From: Anaerolineae bacterium
GTDB lineage: Bacteria; Chloroflexota; Anaerolineae; JAADDB01
Assembly (NCBI GenBank): GCA_015490995.1
Contig: WFWT01000146.1
Coordinates: forward strand, 1 to 60,746
Length of the DNA: 60,746 bases
Direction of reading: 5' to 3'
In this document: piece by piece, positions 51,492 to 59,832 of the stretch
How the letters are laid out: each line of letters begins with the position of its first letter
How positions within the stretch are numbered: the first letter of the stretch is position 1
Notes under the pieces: model-generated
The model's database searches: none
The model's input: only the letters and a program-made list of their open reading frames with translations
Told to the model about the DNA's origin: nothing
Program-made: the position numbers and the translations under genes

Positions 51492-52363
51492 TAAGGTGCC
51501 TCCGTGGACGAGGCCTCGTCCAGAATCTCCTTGACCTCCGGATTGAGGGTGAAATCGACCAAAATGAGCACCTGTTCCAGCTGCTGGAAGTTGACGGTGG
51601 GCCGGATTTCAGCCCGTTGAAACATGTCATAATCATGCCGTTCCACTGCCACAACCTGACCGATCAACAGCTTGGGGGGAAACACCCCCCCCAAACCACT
51701 GGTGAGGATCAGGTCCCCAACCGCGACCTCGGCGTCTAGAGGCAAGTATTCCATGATGAGGATAGGTCCTCCCTGGCCACGCACGATACCGGTCTGCCGG
51801 GAGGCCTGGACAATGGCATTGACGGCGCTTTCGGGTGCGGTAATGGGCAACACCACCGATGTCGTCCGGTACACCTGCACCACACGGCCCACAAGCCCCA
51901 CATCACTGACCACCGGCATCCCCGGACGAATGCCTTGTGCCTCACCGATGTTCAGGATCAGTCGGTCAATGGGCAACGCGGGGTCACGGCCTATAACTTG
52001 GCCGACCACGCTCGCGCCCCGCACATCGTAATAAGGGTGCTCTTCAGCAAAGCGCAACAGCGCCCGCAATCGCTGGTTTTCCATTTCGATCTCGGTGAAA
52101 CGTATCTGCTCGGCCCGCAAGCGCTCCAACTCCTCGCGCAACCGAGTGTTCTCCGCCTGAAGCTGGGCCACATCGGGGGGCAGGTCGAAGCGTTCCCGGA
52201 GGGCTATACCCTGCCGACTCACCCAGGTCACGGAGGGCATGGTTATCTGCCGCGTCATCTCTGCCAAGGAGCGAATGCGTCCGGTCACCACTGCGGCCAC
52301 CAGCAAGCCGGCCAGGACCAACGTAAAACCGGTAACCGTAATGCGGACATGCAGGCGCATCAT
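51491..52363 (-). CDS. mreC: Rod shape-determining protein MreC
   Basis: A 290-residue protein with one N-terminal membrane segment (VTGFTLVLAGLLVAAVVTG), a coiled coil at about 65-110 (QLQAENTRLREELERLRAEQ), and the MreC beta-barrel region with VVGQVIGRDPALPIDRLILNIG and DLILTSGLGGVFPPKLLIG. It connects MreB with PBP2. Two tandem ATGs; the first is used. Confidence 0.95.
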   Translation of the reverse strand: MMRLHVRITVTGFTLVLAGLLVAAVVTGRIRSLAEMTRQITMPSVTWVSRQGIALRERFDLPPDVAQLQAENTRLREELERLRAEQIRFTEIEMENQRLRALLRFAEEHPYYDVRGASVVGQVIGRDPALPIDRLILNIGEAQGIRPGMPVVSDVGLVGRVVQVYRTTSVVLPITAPESAVNAIVQASRQTGIVRGQGGPILIMEYLPLDAEVAVGDLILTSGLGGVFPPKLLIGQVVAVERHDYDMFQRAEIRPTVNFQQLEQVLILVDFTLNPEVKEILDEASSTEAP

Positions 52364-52388
52364 CTCATCCTGGGGGAATTGTGCACGC

Positions 52389-53453
52389 TCAATGGACGGT
52401 GCTGCCGCGCTCGGTACCCACCAGCACCTTGTTCAACCGCTCGAAATCCTCCAGAATCAGGCCAGCCCCACGGGCCACACAGGTGAGCGGCTCCTCGGCC
52501 ACATAACAGCGCATGCGTGTTTCCGCGGAGAGGCGTTCCGCCAACCCTGCCAACAACGCCCCACCTCCTGCCAGAGCGATCCCATGTTCCATCAGGTCGG
52601 CGATAAGCTCGGGGGGCGTCTCATCTAAAGCTTCCTGAACTGTCTCCACAATAGTGTTCACCGACGTGCTTAACGCCTCCCGGATCTCTACAGAGCTCAC
52701 CTCCACCGATTCCGGCAGACCGGTCACGAGATTGCGGCCTCGCAACACAAAGGTCTTCTCTTCCGGCAACGGGTAAGCGGACCCGATCTCGATCTTACAC
52801 CGTTCCGCCATCCGTTCGCCGATAAGCAGGTTATACTTGGTCCGCACATAGTTGATAATATCTTGGTCCATCTCATCTCCTGCAATGCGAATGGACCGGG
52901 CCACCACGATGCCGCCCAAGGAAATAACGGCTACCTCGGTGGTGCCTCCGCCGATGTCCACAACCATAGATCCCAAGGACTCGGCGACCGGCAACCCCGC
53001 GCCGATAGCCGCGGCCATGGGCTCCTCAATCAGGTAGGCCTCCCGGGCACCGGCGCTCAGACACGCCTCATATACCGCCCGTTTCTCCACCTCGGTCACC
53101 CCACTGGGAATACCTACCACCACCCGCGGCCGAGGGATGCGGAACGCCATTCGCTCGTGGGCCTTGTAGATGAAGTAATGCAGCATCTGTTCAGTGGTAT
53201 CAAAATCAGAGATAACCCCATCGCGTAAGGGGCGAATGGCCACAATATGGGCCGGAGTCCGACCTACCATTTCCTTGGCTTCTGAGCCAATAGCCACAAT
53301 CCGGTTGTTCTTCTTCACATCCACCGCGACCACAGAGGGTTCACTGATGACGATCCCCTTCCCCCGAACGTATACAAGCGTGTTCGCGGTGCCTAGGTCG
53401 ATGCCGATGTCCAGCGAAAACAGGCCGAGAAACCAGTTCAACGGGTTGACCAC
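52389..53453 (-). CDS. mreB: Rod shape-determining protein MreB, actin homologue
   Basis: A 354-residue actin-fold protein: phosphate-1 DIGIDLGTANTLVYVRGKG, phosphate-2 MVVDIGGGTTEVAVIS, adenosine motif GIALAGGGALLAGL. The start codon is GTG, preceded by AAGGAG. A TTGCTC/TATAAT promoter lies about 90 bases upstream. First gene of the mreB-mreC-mreD-mrdA-minC-minD operon. It polymerises along the membrane and guides cell-wall growth. Confidence 0.97.
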   Translation of the reverse strand: MVNPLNWFLGLFSLDIGIDLGTANTLVYVRGKGIVISEPSVVAVDVKKNNRIVAIGSEAKEMVGRTPAHIVAIRPLRDGVISDFDTTEQMLHYFIYKAHERMAFRIPRPRVVVGIPSGVTEVEKRAVYEACLSAGAREAYLIEEPMAAAIGAGLPVAESLGSMVVDIGGGTTEVAVISLGGIVVARSIRIAGDEMDQDIINYVRTKYNLLIGERMAERCKIEIGSAYPLPEEKTFVLRGRNLVTGLPESVEVSSVEIREALSTSVNTIVETVQEALDETPPELIADLMEHGIALAGGGALLAGLAERLSAETRMRCYVAEEPLTCVARGAGLILEDFERLNKVLVGTERGSTVH

Positions 53454-53541
53454 GGACTTTCTCTCCTTGTCTCAGGCTTAACAGGCTGGTGAACAGGGGG
53501 AAACGTGCCCCGGGGGAATATCCCCCCATTCCCGGCCTCGA

Positions 53542-53569
53542 ATTATAGCACCCTGATCCGGTTGAGCAA
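53542..53569 (-). promoter_or_regulatory. Promoter of the mre-min operon
   Basis: On the minus strand TTGCTC (53569-53564), 16-bp spacer, TATAAT (53547-53542). A short palindrome GGGGGATATTCCCCC lies in the leader. Confidence 0.6.
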
Positions 53570-53622
53570 ACGGGGAAGCATCGACGGGGTAACCGTCTCC
53601 CTACCCGCTATTCCCCTCCGGT

Positions 53623-55236
53623 TCAAGGAGCCTCTCCCTGAGGGCGCTCCTCCACGTCATACCGGACCCGGAACACCTTCAGTGGCGTACCAGGCACCGA
53701 GCCCTCCAACACAAACCGGGGGTCCTGCTCTTCACCCTCGTATAAGCTCTGAAACCGGTCACGGCGGGCGGGGAGCAACAGATGGGTGACCCCATACCGC
53801 CGAGCAACCTGGTATATGGTATCCCGATCTTCGGTGGGGATCTGTACCGTACGGAAACCGGTGGCTACATGCGTTTCCCACGGGGCAATGGTCATGAGGA
53901 CCACTTCGTCCCGGGCGTATCCGGCGGCCTCCAGCAAGGGGACCAGCTGGGCCAATGCCTCACCTGCCCGGCCATTAGAAAGGATGGTAAATCGGGCCGC
54001 GGTGTAACTGTGATACGCGGTCAACACCACGGCCACCGCTACAAACACCCATGCCGCCCAGCGCGGGTGCACATGACGGTATATTGTCTCTGCAATAAAC
54101 ACCATTAAAAAGGGAATGACCACCATAGAACTGCGCAGAAAGCCCCCTTGAATGCCGGGAAAGGTAAATACCACGCTGTAAACGCCATATAACAGCGCCA
54201 GGAAACCCATGGCCCACAGGTAAACATCCCACGTACACAGGCTATGGTGTATCGCCGAACGCCGCCGATACAGCCAGCAGCCCACCCAACCAACAACTAT
54301 CCACGCCCAGAAGAGGGAAGGCAGGTGGTTGTACAGGGTACGCGCGTTAAAGGCCAAGGCATAAGCCTTCGAACGCACAATGTTACTCACCCCCCAGGAC
54401 CAATAGTATTCCCAATTGATCTGGCGACCGTAAGCGTACATGTCGCCATAGTCCCGGAAAAAGATGGTAGTCATCGCGCTGCCGGCCATCGGCTGTCCGG
54501 TGTAGTAGGTGTTCAGTGTCCATAAAGGCACCATGCCCACCACGTAAATCCCCCAAACAAGGGCCAGGCGACGCCATCGACCCTGATGTCCACTCCACCA
54601 TGCAGCCAGAGATAGGGGTAACAGCAACAACACACCGTCCTGGCGAGTCATGCTGGCCAGGGCCGCCATGAGAGCAGCCCCTACCAAGTAACGCGGAGCT
54701 TCACGCGTAGCCCGCACCCCCTCGGCCATCAGAAAAAGAGCCCAGCCGGCGAAAAACGCGTAGAACACCGGCGTGTCAGTGATCAAGGAATACGTGAACA
54801 ACGAGGAGTTAAACACCGTCAACAACATAGCGGTAAGAGCCACGGCCAACGCGCGCGTACGGCGCCAGGCCACCACGTAGGCCAGCACCCCTAGAGCCAC
54901 GCCGAACACCATGGAGGCTACCACGGCCGCCGATAGCGAGGGACCCAACACCACCATAAACGCGCTCATTATCACGGACGTGAGCGGAAGCCAATAATCA
55001 TTGCTGTAATGTGTCAAACTGGCTGGCTGATTCCAAAAATGCCAAATGTAGTCGATCACAAAGCCGCGGCCGGAGACTAGGTTGAGTGCCACAGTGTAGT
55101 AAAACGCGTAATCCCCCCATCCCGGATAGGTCACCAGCCGCCACACCGGGAGACGTACACCTATCGCGAGTATGAACACTGCCACAGGCACCCACACCGA
55201 GATGTCCATAAGGCGCCGCCTGCCTCGTCGGCTCAT
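53623..55236 (-). CDS. Membrane glycosyltransferase, GT39/ArnT-like
   Basis: A 537-residue protein with about 11 hydrophobic segments and a C-terminal non-membrane part. The first extracellular loop has PGWGDYAFYY, where GT39/GT83 enzymes carry an acidic catalytic residue. Such enzymes transfer a sugar from a polyprenyl-phosphate carrier to lipid, glycan or protein outside the cell. The segment order and the C-terminal region fit a family member, but the acceptor is unknown. It has its own promoter at 55292. Downstream of mreB there is no functional link. Confidence 0.83.
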   Translation of the reverse strand: MSRRGRRRLMDISVWVPVAVFILAIGVRLPVWRLVTYPGWGDYAFYYTVALNLVSGRGFVIDYIWHFWNQPASLTHYSNDYWLPLTSVIMSAFMVVLGPSLSAAVVASMVFGVALGVLAYVVAWRRTRALAVALTAMLLTVFNSSLFTYSLITDTPVFYAFFAGWALFLMAEGVRATREAPRYLVGAALMAALASMTRQDGVLLLLPLSLAAWWSGHQGRWRRLALVWGIYVVGMVPLWTLNTYYTGQPMAGSAMTTIFFRDYGDMYAYGRQINWEYYWSWGVSNIVRSKAYALAFNARTLYNHLPSLFWAWIVVGWVGCWLYRRRSAIHHSLCTWDVYLWAMGFLALLYGVYSVVFTFPGIQGGFLRSSMVVIPFLMVFIAETIYRHVHPRWAAWVFVAVAVVLTAYHSYTAARFTILSNGRAGEALAQLVPLLEAAGYARDEVVLMTIAPWETHVATGFRTVQIPTEDRDTIYQVARRYGVTHLLLPARRDRFQSLYEGEEQDPRFVLEGSVPGTPLKVFRVRYDVEERPQGEAP

Positions 55237-55291
55237 GACACGCGTCCCTCTCCCCGGATCGATATCGCCTGCGTGTGGACGACATCAAGAG

Positions 55292-55320
55292 AGTATAGTG
55301 TGCTTCTATCCACCCGCCAA
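55292..55320 (-). promoter_or_regulatory. Promoter of the membrane glycosyltransferase
   Basis: On the minus strand TTGGCG (55320-55315), 17-bp spacer, TATACT (55297-55292). I could not find a convincing promoter for amtB in the other half of this intergenic region. Confidence 0.65.
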
Positions 55321-55498
55321 GCCAGAAAATTATCTCCTCGGCCGCCGGTTCCACAACGCACATCCAGCAGCACAATTTTGATCCTTTCGGGCAATAGATC
55401 CCGGACTTCGAATCGCGTACAGTGATAACAACACACAACATCACGGACCTGGTGAGGGCACGGGCATAGCCCCTGGGTCTGTATCGGGAGGAGGGCTT

Positions 55499-56878
55499 AT
55501 GGGTGTACGGCGTCGATTAGCCAGCGTGTTGACATTGAGCGGTGTGCTGATCCTGGCCATGGGGGGTGTCGCGTGGGCCCAAGGTCCTGATCCCAACGGC
55601 GCTGCCACTCTTGCCGCCGACCCCACCATGGCAGTGAACTTCACCTGGACACTTGTAGCTGCTTTTCTGGTGTTCTTCATGCAGGCGGGCTTTGCACTGG
55701 TGGAAGCGGGATTTACCCGCGCTAAAAACACCGTGAACATTCTTACTAAGAACATGATGGACTTCGCCATTGCCGCCCTGGCCTTCTGGGCCTTTGGGTT
55801 CGCCCTCATGTTCGGTGGATCAGAAGCCGCACCCGGACTGGACATAGGAAATGCCTTTGTAGGCCTATCAGGGTTTTTCTTGAGCGGTCCTGCTTATGAT
55901 GTCCAGACTTCTATGCTGTGGCTGTTCCAGATGGTCTTCGCCGCCACTGCCGCAACTATCGTCTCCGGGGCAATGGCCGAACGCACCCGGGTAACCACTT
56001 ATCTGGCATACACTTTCTTTATCTCCGCCATCATTTACCCCATCTTTGGTCACTGGATGTGGGGCGGTGGGTGGCTGGCTGCCATTGGTGCGGTGGACTT
56101 CGCGGGGTCTGGGGTGGTGCACGCGGTTGGTGGGTTGCTGGCCCTGGTAGGGGCATGGATGGTGGGGCCTCGACTGGGCAAGTTTAACCCCGACGGCACC
56201 CCCAACCCTATCCCGGCCCACAACTTGACCTACGTGGTCATTGGCACGTTCATTCTCATCTTTGGCTGGTTCGGGTTTAACGCCGGTTCCACCTTGGCAG
56301 CCACGGAACTGCGCATTTCGATCATCGCTACGAACACCATTTTAGCCGCGGCTGCCGGAGCCGTGAGCGCGTTCTACTACACCCTCGCCCGCACCGGCCG
56401 CGCGGACGTGACTCAGGCTGCCAACGGCGCCCTGGCAGGACTCGTCAGCATCACAGCACCTTGTGCCTACGTGGCTCCCTGGGCTGCCGTCGTCATCGGC
56501 GCGCTGGGTGGGTTGCTTCTCATTGCCAGCGTCCACTTCGTCGAACGCCGCCTGAAAGTGGACGATCCGGTGGGCGCCGTCTCGGTCCACGGTGCATGTG
56601 GCCTGTGGGGTCTGCTGGCCGTGGGCATCTTCGCCGACGGCACCTACGGCGTCAGCGGTCTGATTGCGGGCAACGTCTCCCAACTGGGCGCCCAGGTGGT
56701 GGCCATTATCGCCGTGGTCGTCTGGTCCCTGGCCACCGGCTGGATCCTCTTCTCCTTCCTTAAGGCTACCATGGGCTTGCGCGTACCCGAAACGGACGAA
56801 AAAGCGGGGCTGGACATTACCGAGCACGGCATGCGCTGCTACGTAATGGAAGAGGAACACGCGGCCGCGACCGCGTAA
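55499..56878 (+). CDS. amtB: Ammonium transporter AmtB
   Basis: A 459-residue ammonium channel. N-terminal signal peptide (VLILAMGGVAWAQG), then eleven membrane segments; marks GFALVEAGFTRAKNTVNIL, FGHWMWGGGWLAAIGAVDFAGSGVVH (twin-His first half) and VHGACGLWG (second His). GGAGGAGGG precedes the ATG. It conducts NH3/NH4+ and is usually regulated by a GlnK protein encoded next to it; none is present here. A 41-residue membrane protein follows instead. Confidence 0.96.
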   Translation: MGVRRRLASVLTLSGVLILAMGGVAWAQGPDPNGAATLAADPTMAVNFTWTLVAAFLVFFMQAGFALVEAGFTRAKNTVNILTKNMMDFAIAALAFWAFGFALMFGGSEAAPGLDIGNAFVGLSGFFLSGPAYDVQTSMLWLFQMVFAATAATIVSGAMAERTRVTTYLAYTFFISAIIYPIFGHWMWGGGWLAAIGAVDFAGSGVVHAVGGLLALVGAWMVGPRLGKFNPDGTPNPIPAHNLTYVVIGTFILIFGWFGFNAGSTLAATELRISIIATNTILAAAAGAVSAFYYTLARTGRADVTQAANGALAGLVSITAPCAYVAPWAAVVIGALGGLLLIASVHFVERRLKVDDPVGAVSVHGACGLWGLLAVGIFADGTYGVSGLIAGNVSQLGAQVVAIIAVVVWSLATGWILFSFLKATMGLRVPETDEKAGLDITEHGMRCYVMEEEHAAATA

Positions 56879-56927
56879 CTCCCTGCTTCAGAGGTGTATC
56901 CGAACTATCACGTTGAGGAGGTGACCC

Positions 56928-57053
56928 GTGGGTACGGAAGCAATCCTGGCGTTAGGTGCATTTGTGACCTTTACCCTGATGTGGGCTGTGCTCCCCTCCT
57001 TTCTCCACAAGGGCGGACGCCACACCGATTCGCCGCCGGGGGAATCGCGATGA
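56928..57053 (+). CDS. Small membrane protein after AmtB, 41 residues
   Basis: GTG start behind GAGGAGGTGACCC, then one hydrophobic segment (about residues 5-25, ILALGAFVTFTLMWAVLP) and a basic/Pro tail (HKGGRHTDSPPGESR). It lies 49 bases after amtB and before a good terminator, so it is in the amtB unit. It is not similar to anything I recognise. It may be a subunit or regulator of the channel, or fortuitous. Confidence 0.65.
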   Translation: MGTEAILALGAFVTFTLMWAVLPSFLHKGGRHTDSPPGESR

Positions 57054-57082
57054 TGTCCGCCACATGATGGTCCTCTTCCTAA

Positions 57083-57125
57083 CGGGCGGGTGAGGCACGC
57101 TTGTCCCATGTACCTCACCCGCCCG
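57083..57125 (+). terminator. Terminator of the amtB unit
   Basis: CGGGCGGGTGAGG and CCTCACCCGCCCG form a 13-bp perfect stem with a 17-base loop, followed by GATTCTTTGG. Confidence 0.75.
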
Positions 57126-57232
57126 GATTCTTTGGTATCCTCAGATCAAGAACCATCGCCTCCCTGTTGCTTGCCGTCTCCTACGCTGACTTCAGAGCAT
57201 CCGTCAATTCGTGCCCCTCCAGGTGTTGTGAT

Positions 57233-57238
57233 TATAAT
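57233..57238 (+). promoter_or_regulatory. Candidate -10 of aspS
   Basis: Perfect TATAAT, about 118 bases before the ATG. No good -35. Confidence 0.45.
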
Positions 57239-57253
57239 GAACGACGACGTGCC

Positions 57254-57302
57254 GGCCCCATGGCCCTCAGCACCCTGACCGTGCAGAGGCTGACATGGGG
57301 CC
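57254..57302 (+). promoter_or_regulatory. Structured aspS leader
   Basis: GGCCCCATG (57254) pairs with CATGGGGCC (57294) in a 9-bp perfect stem; inside, CCTC and GAGG, then GCAC and GTGC pair around an A-A mismatch, closing a 7-base loop CCTGACC. It lies between the presumed start of transcription and aspS. It might bind AspRS for self-control or act as an attenuator. Confidence 0.55.
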
Positions 57303-57355
57303 ATGTTTGCATTCACCAGGGGAAACATTACGGCGGAGGGAGGACCAGGTAGACC

Positions 57356-59128
57356 ATGTTGAAAACACACACATGTGGCGAATTGCGCCTGAGCCATGTG
57401 GGAACCCAGGTCACGTTAGCAGGATGGGTGCACCGACGCCGCGATCATGGCGCGTTGATCTTTATCGACCTGCGCGATCGAGAGGGAATTGTACAGGTCG
57501 TTGTGGACGCTGAGGCCGCGCCCGAGGCTCACAAAGTCGCGGAGAAAGCCCGGGTGGAATACGTACTGCAAATTCGGGGAGAAGTCCGTGCTCGGCCGGA
57601 GGGACTTCAGAACCCTAACCTGCCCACCGGCGAGATCGAGGTAGCCGCCCAGGAGGTAACCATTCTGAACCCGGCCAAAACGCCACCGTTCTACATCAAT
57701 GAGGACGTCCCTGTCGAAGAAGCCCTGCGACTGAAGTACCGTTACCTTGACTTGCGTCGAGAACGCATGCAACGGAACATTATCCTCCGCCATCACGTGG
57801 TAACTGCCATCCGAGAATTTCTGAATGCCCGTGGCTTTATCGAAATCGAAACCCCTCTGCTCATCAAGAGCACACCTGAGGGTGCACGGGATTTCATCGT
57901 CCCCAGTCGCCTTCACCCGGGCAAATTTTACGCCTTACCCCAATCTCCCCAACAGCTTAAACAGTTGCTGATGGTGGCCGGCTTTGAAAAGTACTATCAG
58001 ATCGCACGTTGCCTGAGAGACGAGGACCTCCGTGCCGACCGTCAACCGGAGTTCACCCAGCTCGACCTGGAAATGTCCTTCGTGGAACAGGACGACATTC
58101 TCGCTCTCATTGAAGAGCTATACCTCTACCTTGTCGAAAAGGTGGTCCCCCACAAACGCATCCGGGAAATTCCGTTCCCTCGCCTCACCTACCAAGAAGC
58201 CATAGCCCGCTATGGCACGGACAAACCCGACCTGCGCTTTGGGATGGAACTGATCGACTTGACGGACATCGTGGCCCACAGCGCCTTTCGCGTCTTTGCG
58301 CAGACGGCGGCCGAGGGAGGACACGTGAAGGCCATTACGGTGCCCGGCGCGGCAGGATACTCCCGCAAGGAGCTAGATGCACTGACCCAGCATGTGATCC
58401 CGTATGGAGCCAAAGGGCTCTTGTGGATGGCGTTCCGACAGGAAGGGGTGCGTTCCCCGGCCGCGAAGTTCCTTACCTCCGGAGAGATCCAGGCCATTCG
58501 GGAACGGACGGCTGCCAGAGAAGGGGACTTGGTGCTCATCATCGCGGATGAACCCACCGTGGTAGCCGAAGCGTTGGGGCACCTCCGCTTGGAGATGGGA
58601 CAACGCCTAGGGTTACGAGACCCTAACGAACTGGCGTTCGCCTGGGTGGTGGAGTTTCCGTTGCTGGAGTGGAACGAGGAGGAAGGACGCTGGCAAGCGG
58701 TTCACCATCCGTTCACCGCGCCTGTGCCAGAAGATTGGACGCTGGCCGACACCGACCCGGGACGCATGCGCGCGCTAGCCCACGATTCGGTGCTCAACGG
58801 ATGGGAGGTCGGAGGAGGCAGCATTCGAATTCACCGCAGCGATGAACAACAACGCATGTTCCAACTTCTAGGCATTACAGAGGAACAAGCCCAGGCTCAA
58901 TTCGGACATTTGTTGGAAGCGTTCCAATACGGCGCGCCGCCCCACGGCGGCATCGCTTTGGGACTGGACCGCTTGGTGGCTCTCTTCGCGGACGAGAACA
59001 GCATCCGAGAAGTAATTGCCTTTCCTAAAACCTCTTCCGCGCAAGACCTCATGTTAGGCGCGCCCTCCCCCGTCGCTGAGGAACAACTGCGCGAACTGCA
59101 CCTCGCCGTTCTCAGCCTGGAGCGGTAA
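57356..59128 (+). CDS. aspS: Aspartyl-tRNA synthetase
   Basis: A 590-residue class II synthetase of bacterial type. OB anticodon-binding domain at about 1-105 ([22 protein letters not shown]), class II motif 2 [20 protein letters not shown], a GAD insertion at about 290-420, motif 3 [14 protein letters not shown], and the family C-terminus [21 protein letters not shown] at 57356; a weak GGAGGGAGG 10 bases ahead. Charges tRNA-Asp. The last codons LER form one half of a terminator palindrome shared with the converging cytochrome gene. Confidence 0.97.
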   Translation: MLKTHTCGELRLSHVGTQVTLAGWVHRRRDHGALIFIDLRDREGIVQVVVDAEAAPEAHKVAEKARVEYVLQIRGEVRARPEGLQNPNLPTGEIEVAAQEVTILNPAKTPPFYINEDVPVEEALRLKYRYLDLRRERMQRNIILRHHVVTAIREFLNARGFIEIETPLLIKSTPEGARDFIVPSRLHPGKFYALPQSPQQLKQLLMVAGFEKYYQIARCLRDEDLRADRQPEFTQLDLEMSFVEQDDILALIEELYLYLVEKVVPHKRIREIPFPRLTYQEAIARYGTDKPDLRFGMELIDLTDIVAHSAFRVFAQTAAEGGHVKAITVPGAAGYSRKELDALTQHVIPYGAKGLLWMAFRQEGVRSPAAKFLTSGEIQAIRERTAAREGDLVLIIADEPTVVAEALGHLRLEMGQRLGLRDPNELAFAWVVEFPLLEWNEEEGRWQAVHHPFTAPVPEDWTLADTDPGRMRALAHDSVLNGWEVGGGSIRIHRSDEQQRMFQLLGITEEQAQAQFGHLLEAFQYGAPPHGGIALGLDRLVALFADENSIREVIAFPKTSSAQDLMLGAPSPVAEEQLRELHLAVLSLER

Positions 59129-59153
59129 GGACTTAACCCTTACCGCTCCAGGC
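59115..59153. terminator. Bidirectional terminator made of two coding ends
   Basis: GCCTGGAGCGGTAAGG and CCTTACCGCTCCAGGC form a 16-bp perfect stem with a 7-base loop. The left arm is the end of aspS (codons LER, TAA), the right arm, on the minus strand, the end of the cytochrome gene (also LER, TAA). Confidence 0.85.
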
Positions 59154-59751
59154 CTCGTGGGCCTCGTCCCCACACCGCGTGACATTTCTCACACCGGGCA
59201 AGCACCACCTCCTCAATCACAAAACCGGGAACACCGGGCGCCTCCTCGTGAGAAACATGGCAGTCCACGCAGCGAATCGCGTTGGCCGGATTGGCCTGCA
59301 CCTGGGGTAATTCCATGAACTCGGGCAACAGGTTATGCAGGTGATTCTCAAACCCAGGACGCTCTACCACCTCGGCATGACAGGTGAGACAGGAAACCTC
59401 TGCCAGAGTCAGGGCGCGTGGGTCCGCGCCAAAGGATCGCCCCGCGATGAAGGCTACCGTGTTCCGCACACCTAACTGTAACGCCGTCAACCTGTCCGGT
59501 AAGGACTGTGAACCCCGGTGACAGGCCACACAGTTGAGCGCCACGGCCGTATGGGCTGAGGCTAAATCCACAGCCTCTTCCCCTGCCCGTACCGCTTGCG
59601 CCCGATTAACGTACGTCACCTCCTGCGGCCGATGACAAGTGGCACAAAATGGATCGTACTCTTCTACGACCGAAAAGGTCCCAAAGCCGATGACCATCCC
59701 TCCTACCACCACGCCCAACATCATCAACGCAGTTGCCCACCACGCGCGCAT
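59140..59751 (-). CDS. Membrane-anchored five-haem c-type cytochrome
   Basis: A 203-residue protein with an N-terminal membrane anchor (about 5-27, ATALMMLGVVVGGMVIGFG) and five CXXCH haem-binding motifs at residues 36-40, 74-78, 121-125, 161-165 and 187-191. NapC/NrfH proteins are similar anchored quinol dehydrogenases with four or five haems, so this may pass electrons between the quinone pool and the adjacent molybdoenzyme; the direction is inference. It follows that gene on the same strand with an 81-base gap. Confidence 0.89.
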   Translation of the reverse strand: MRAWWATALMMLGVVVGGMVIGFGTFSVVEEYDPFCATCHRPQEVTYVNRAQAVRAGEEAVDLASAHTAVALNCVACHRGSQSLPDRLTALQLGVRNTVAFIAGRSFGADPRALTLAEVSCLTCHAEVVERPGFENHLHNLLPEFMELPQVQANPANAIRCVDCHVSHEEAPGVPGFVIEEVVLARCEKCHAVWGRGPRGLER

Positions 59752-59832
59752 AGCCGTTCCCCCCGACAGGGATTAGGATGGATAATCTCCCCTTGTGGCC
59801 GGACCTCCCTCCCGTTCACGTGTCCCTTGTTC

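Larger units (their letters stand above)
57054..57355. other. Intergenic region: amtB terminator and aspS leader
   Basis: 302 bases containing the amtB-unit terminator, a TATAAT element and a structured aspS leader, listed separately. No further gene. Confidence 0.65.

Noticed and set aside
53450-53475. Sequence GAGAGAAAGTCC, similar to a conserved RNase P RNA block
   Set aside because: It is the ribosome binding region of mreB, and no other RNase P elements are nearby.
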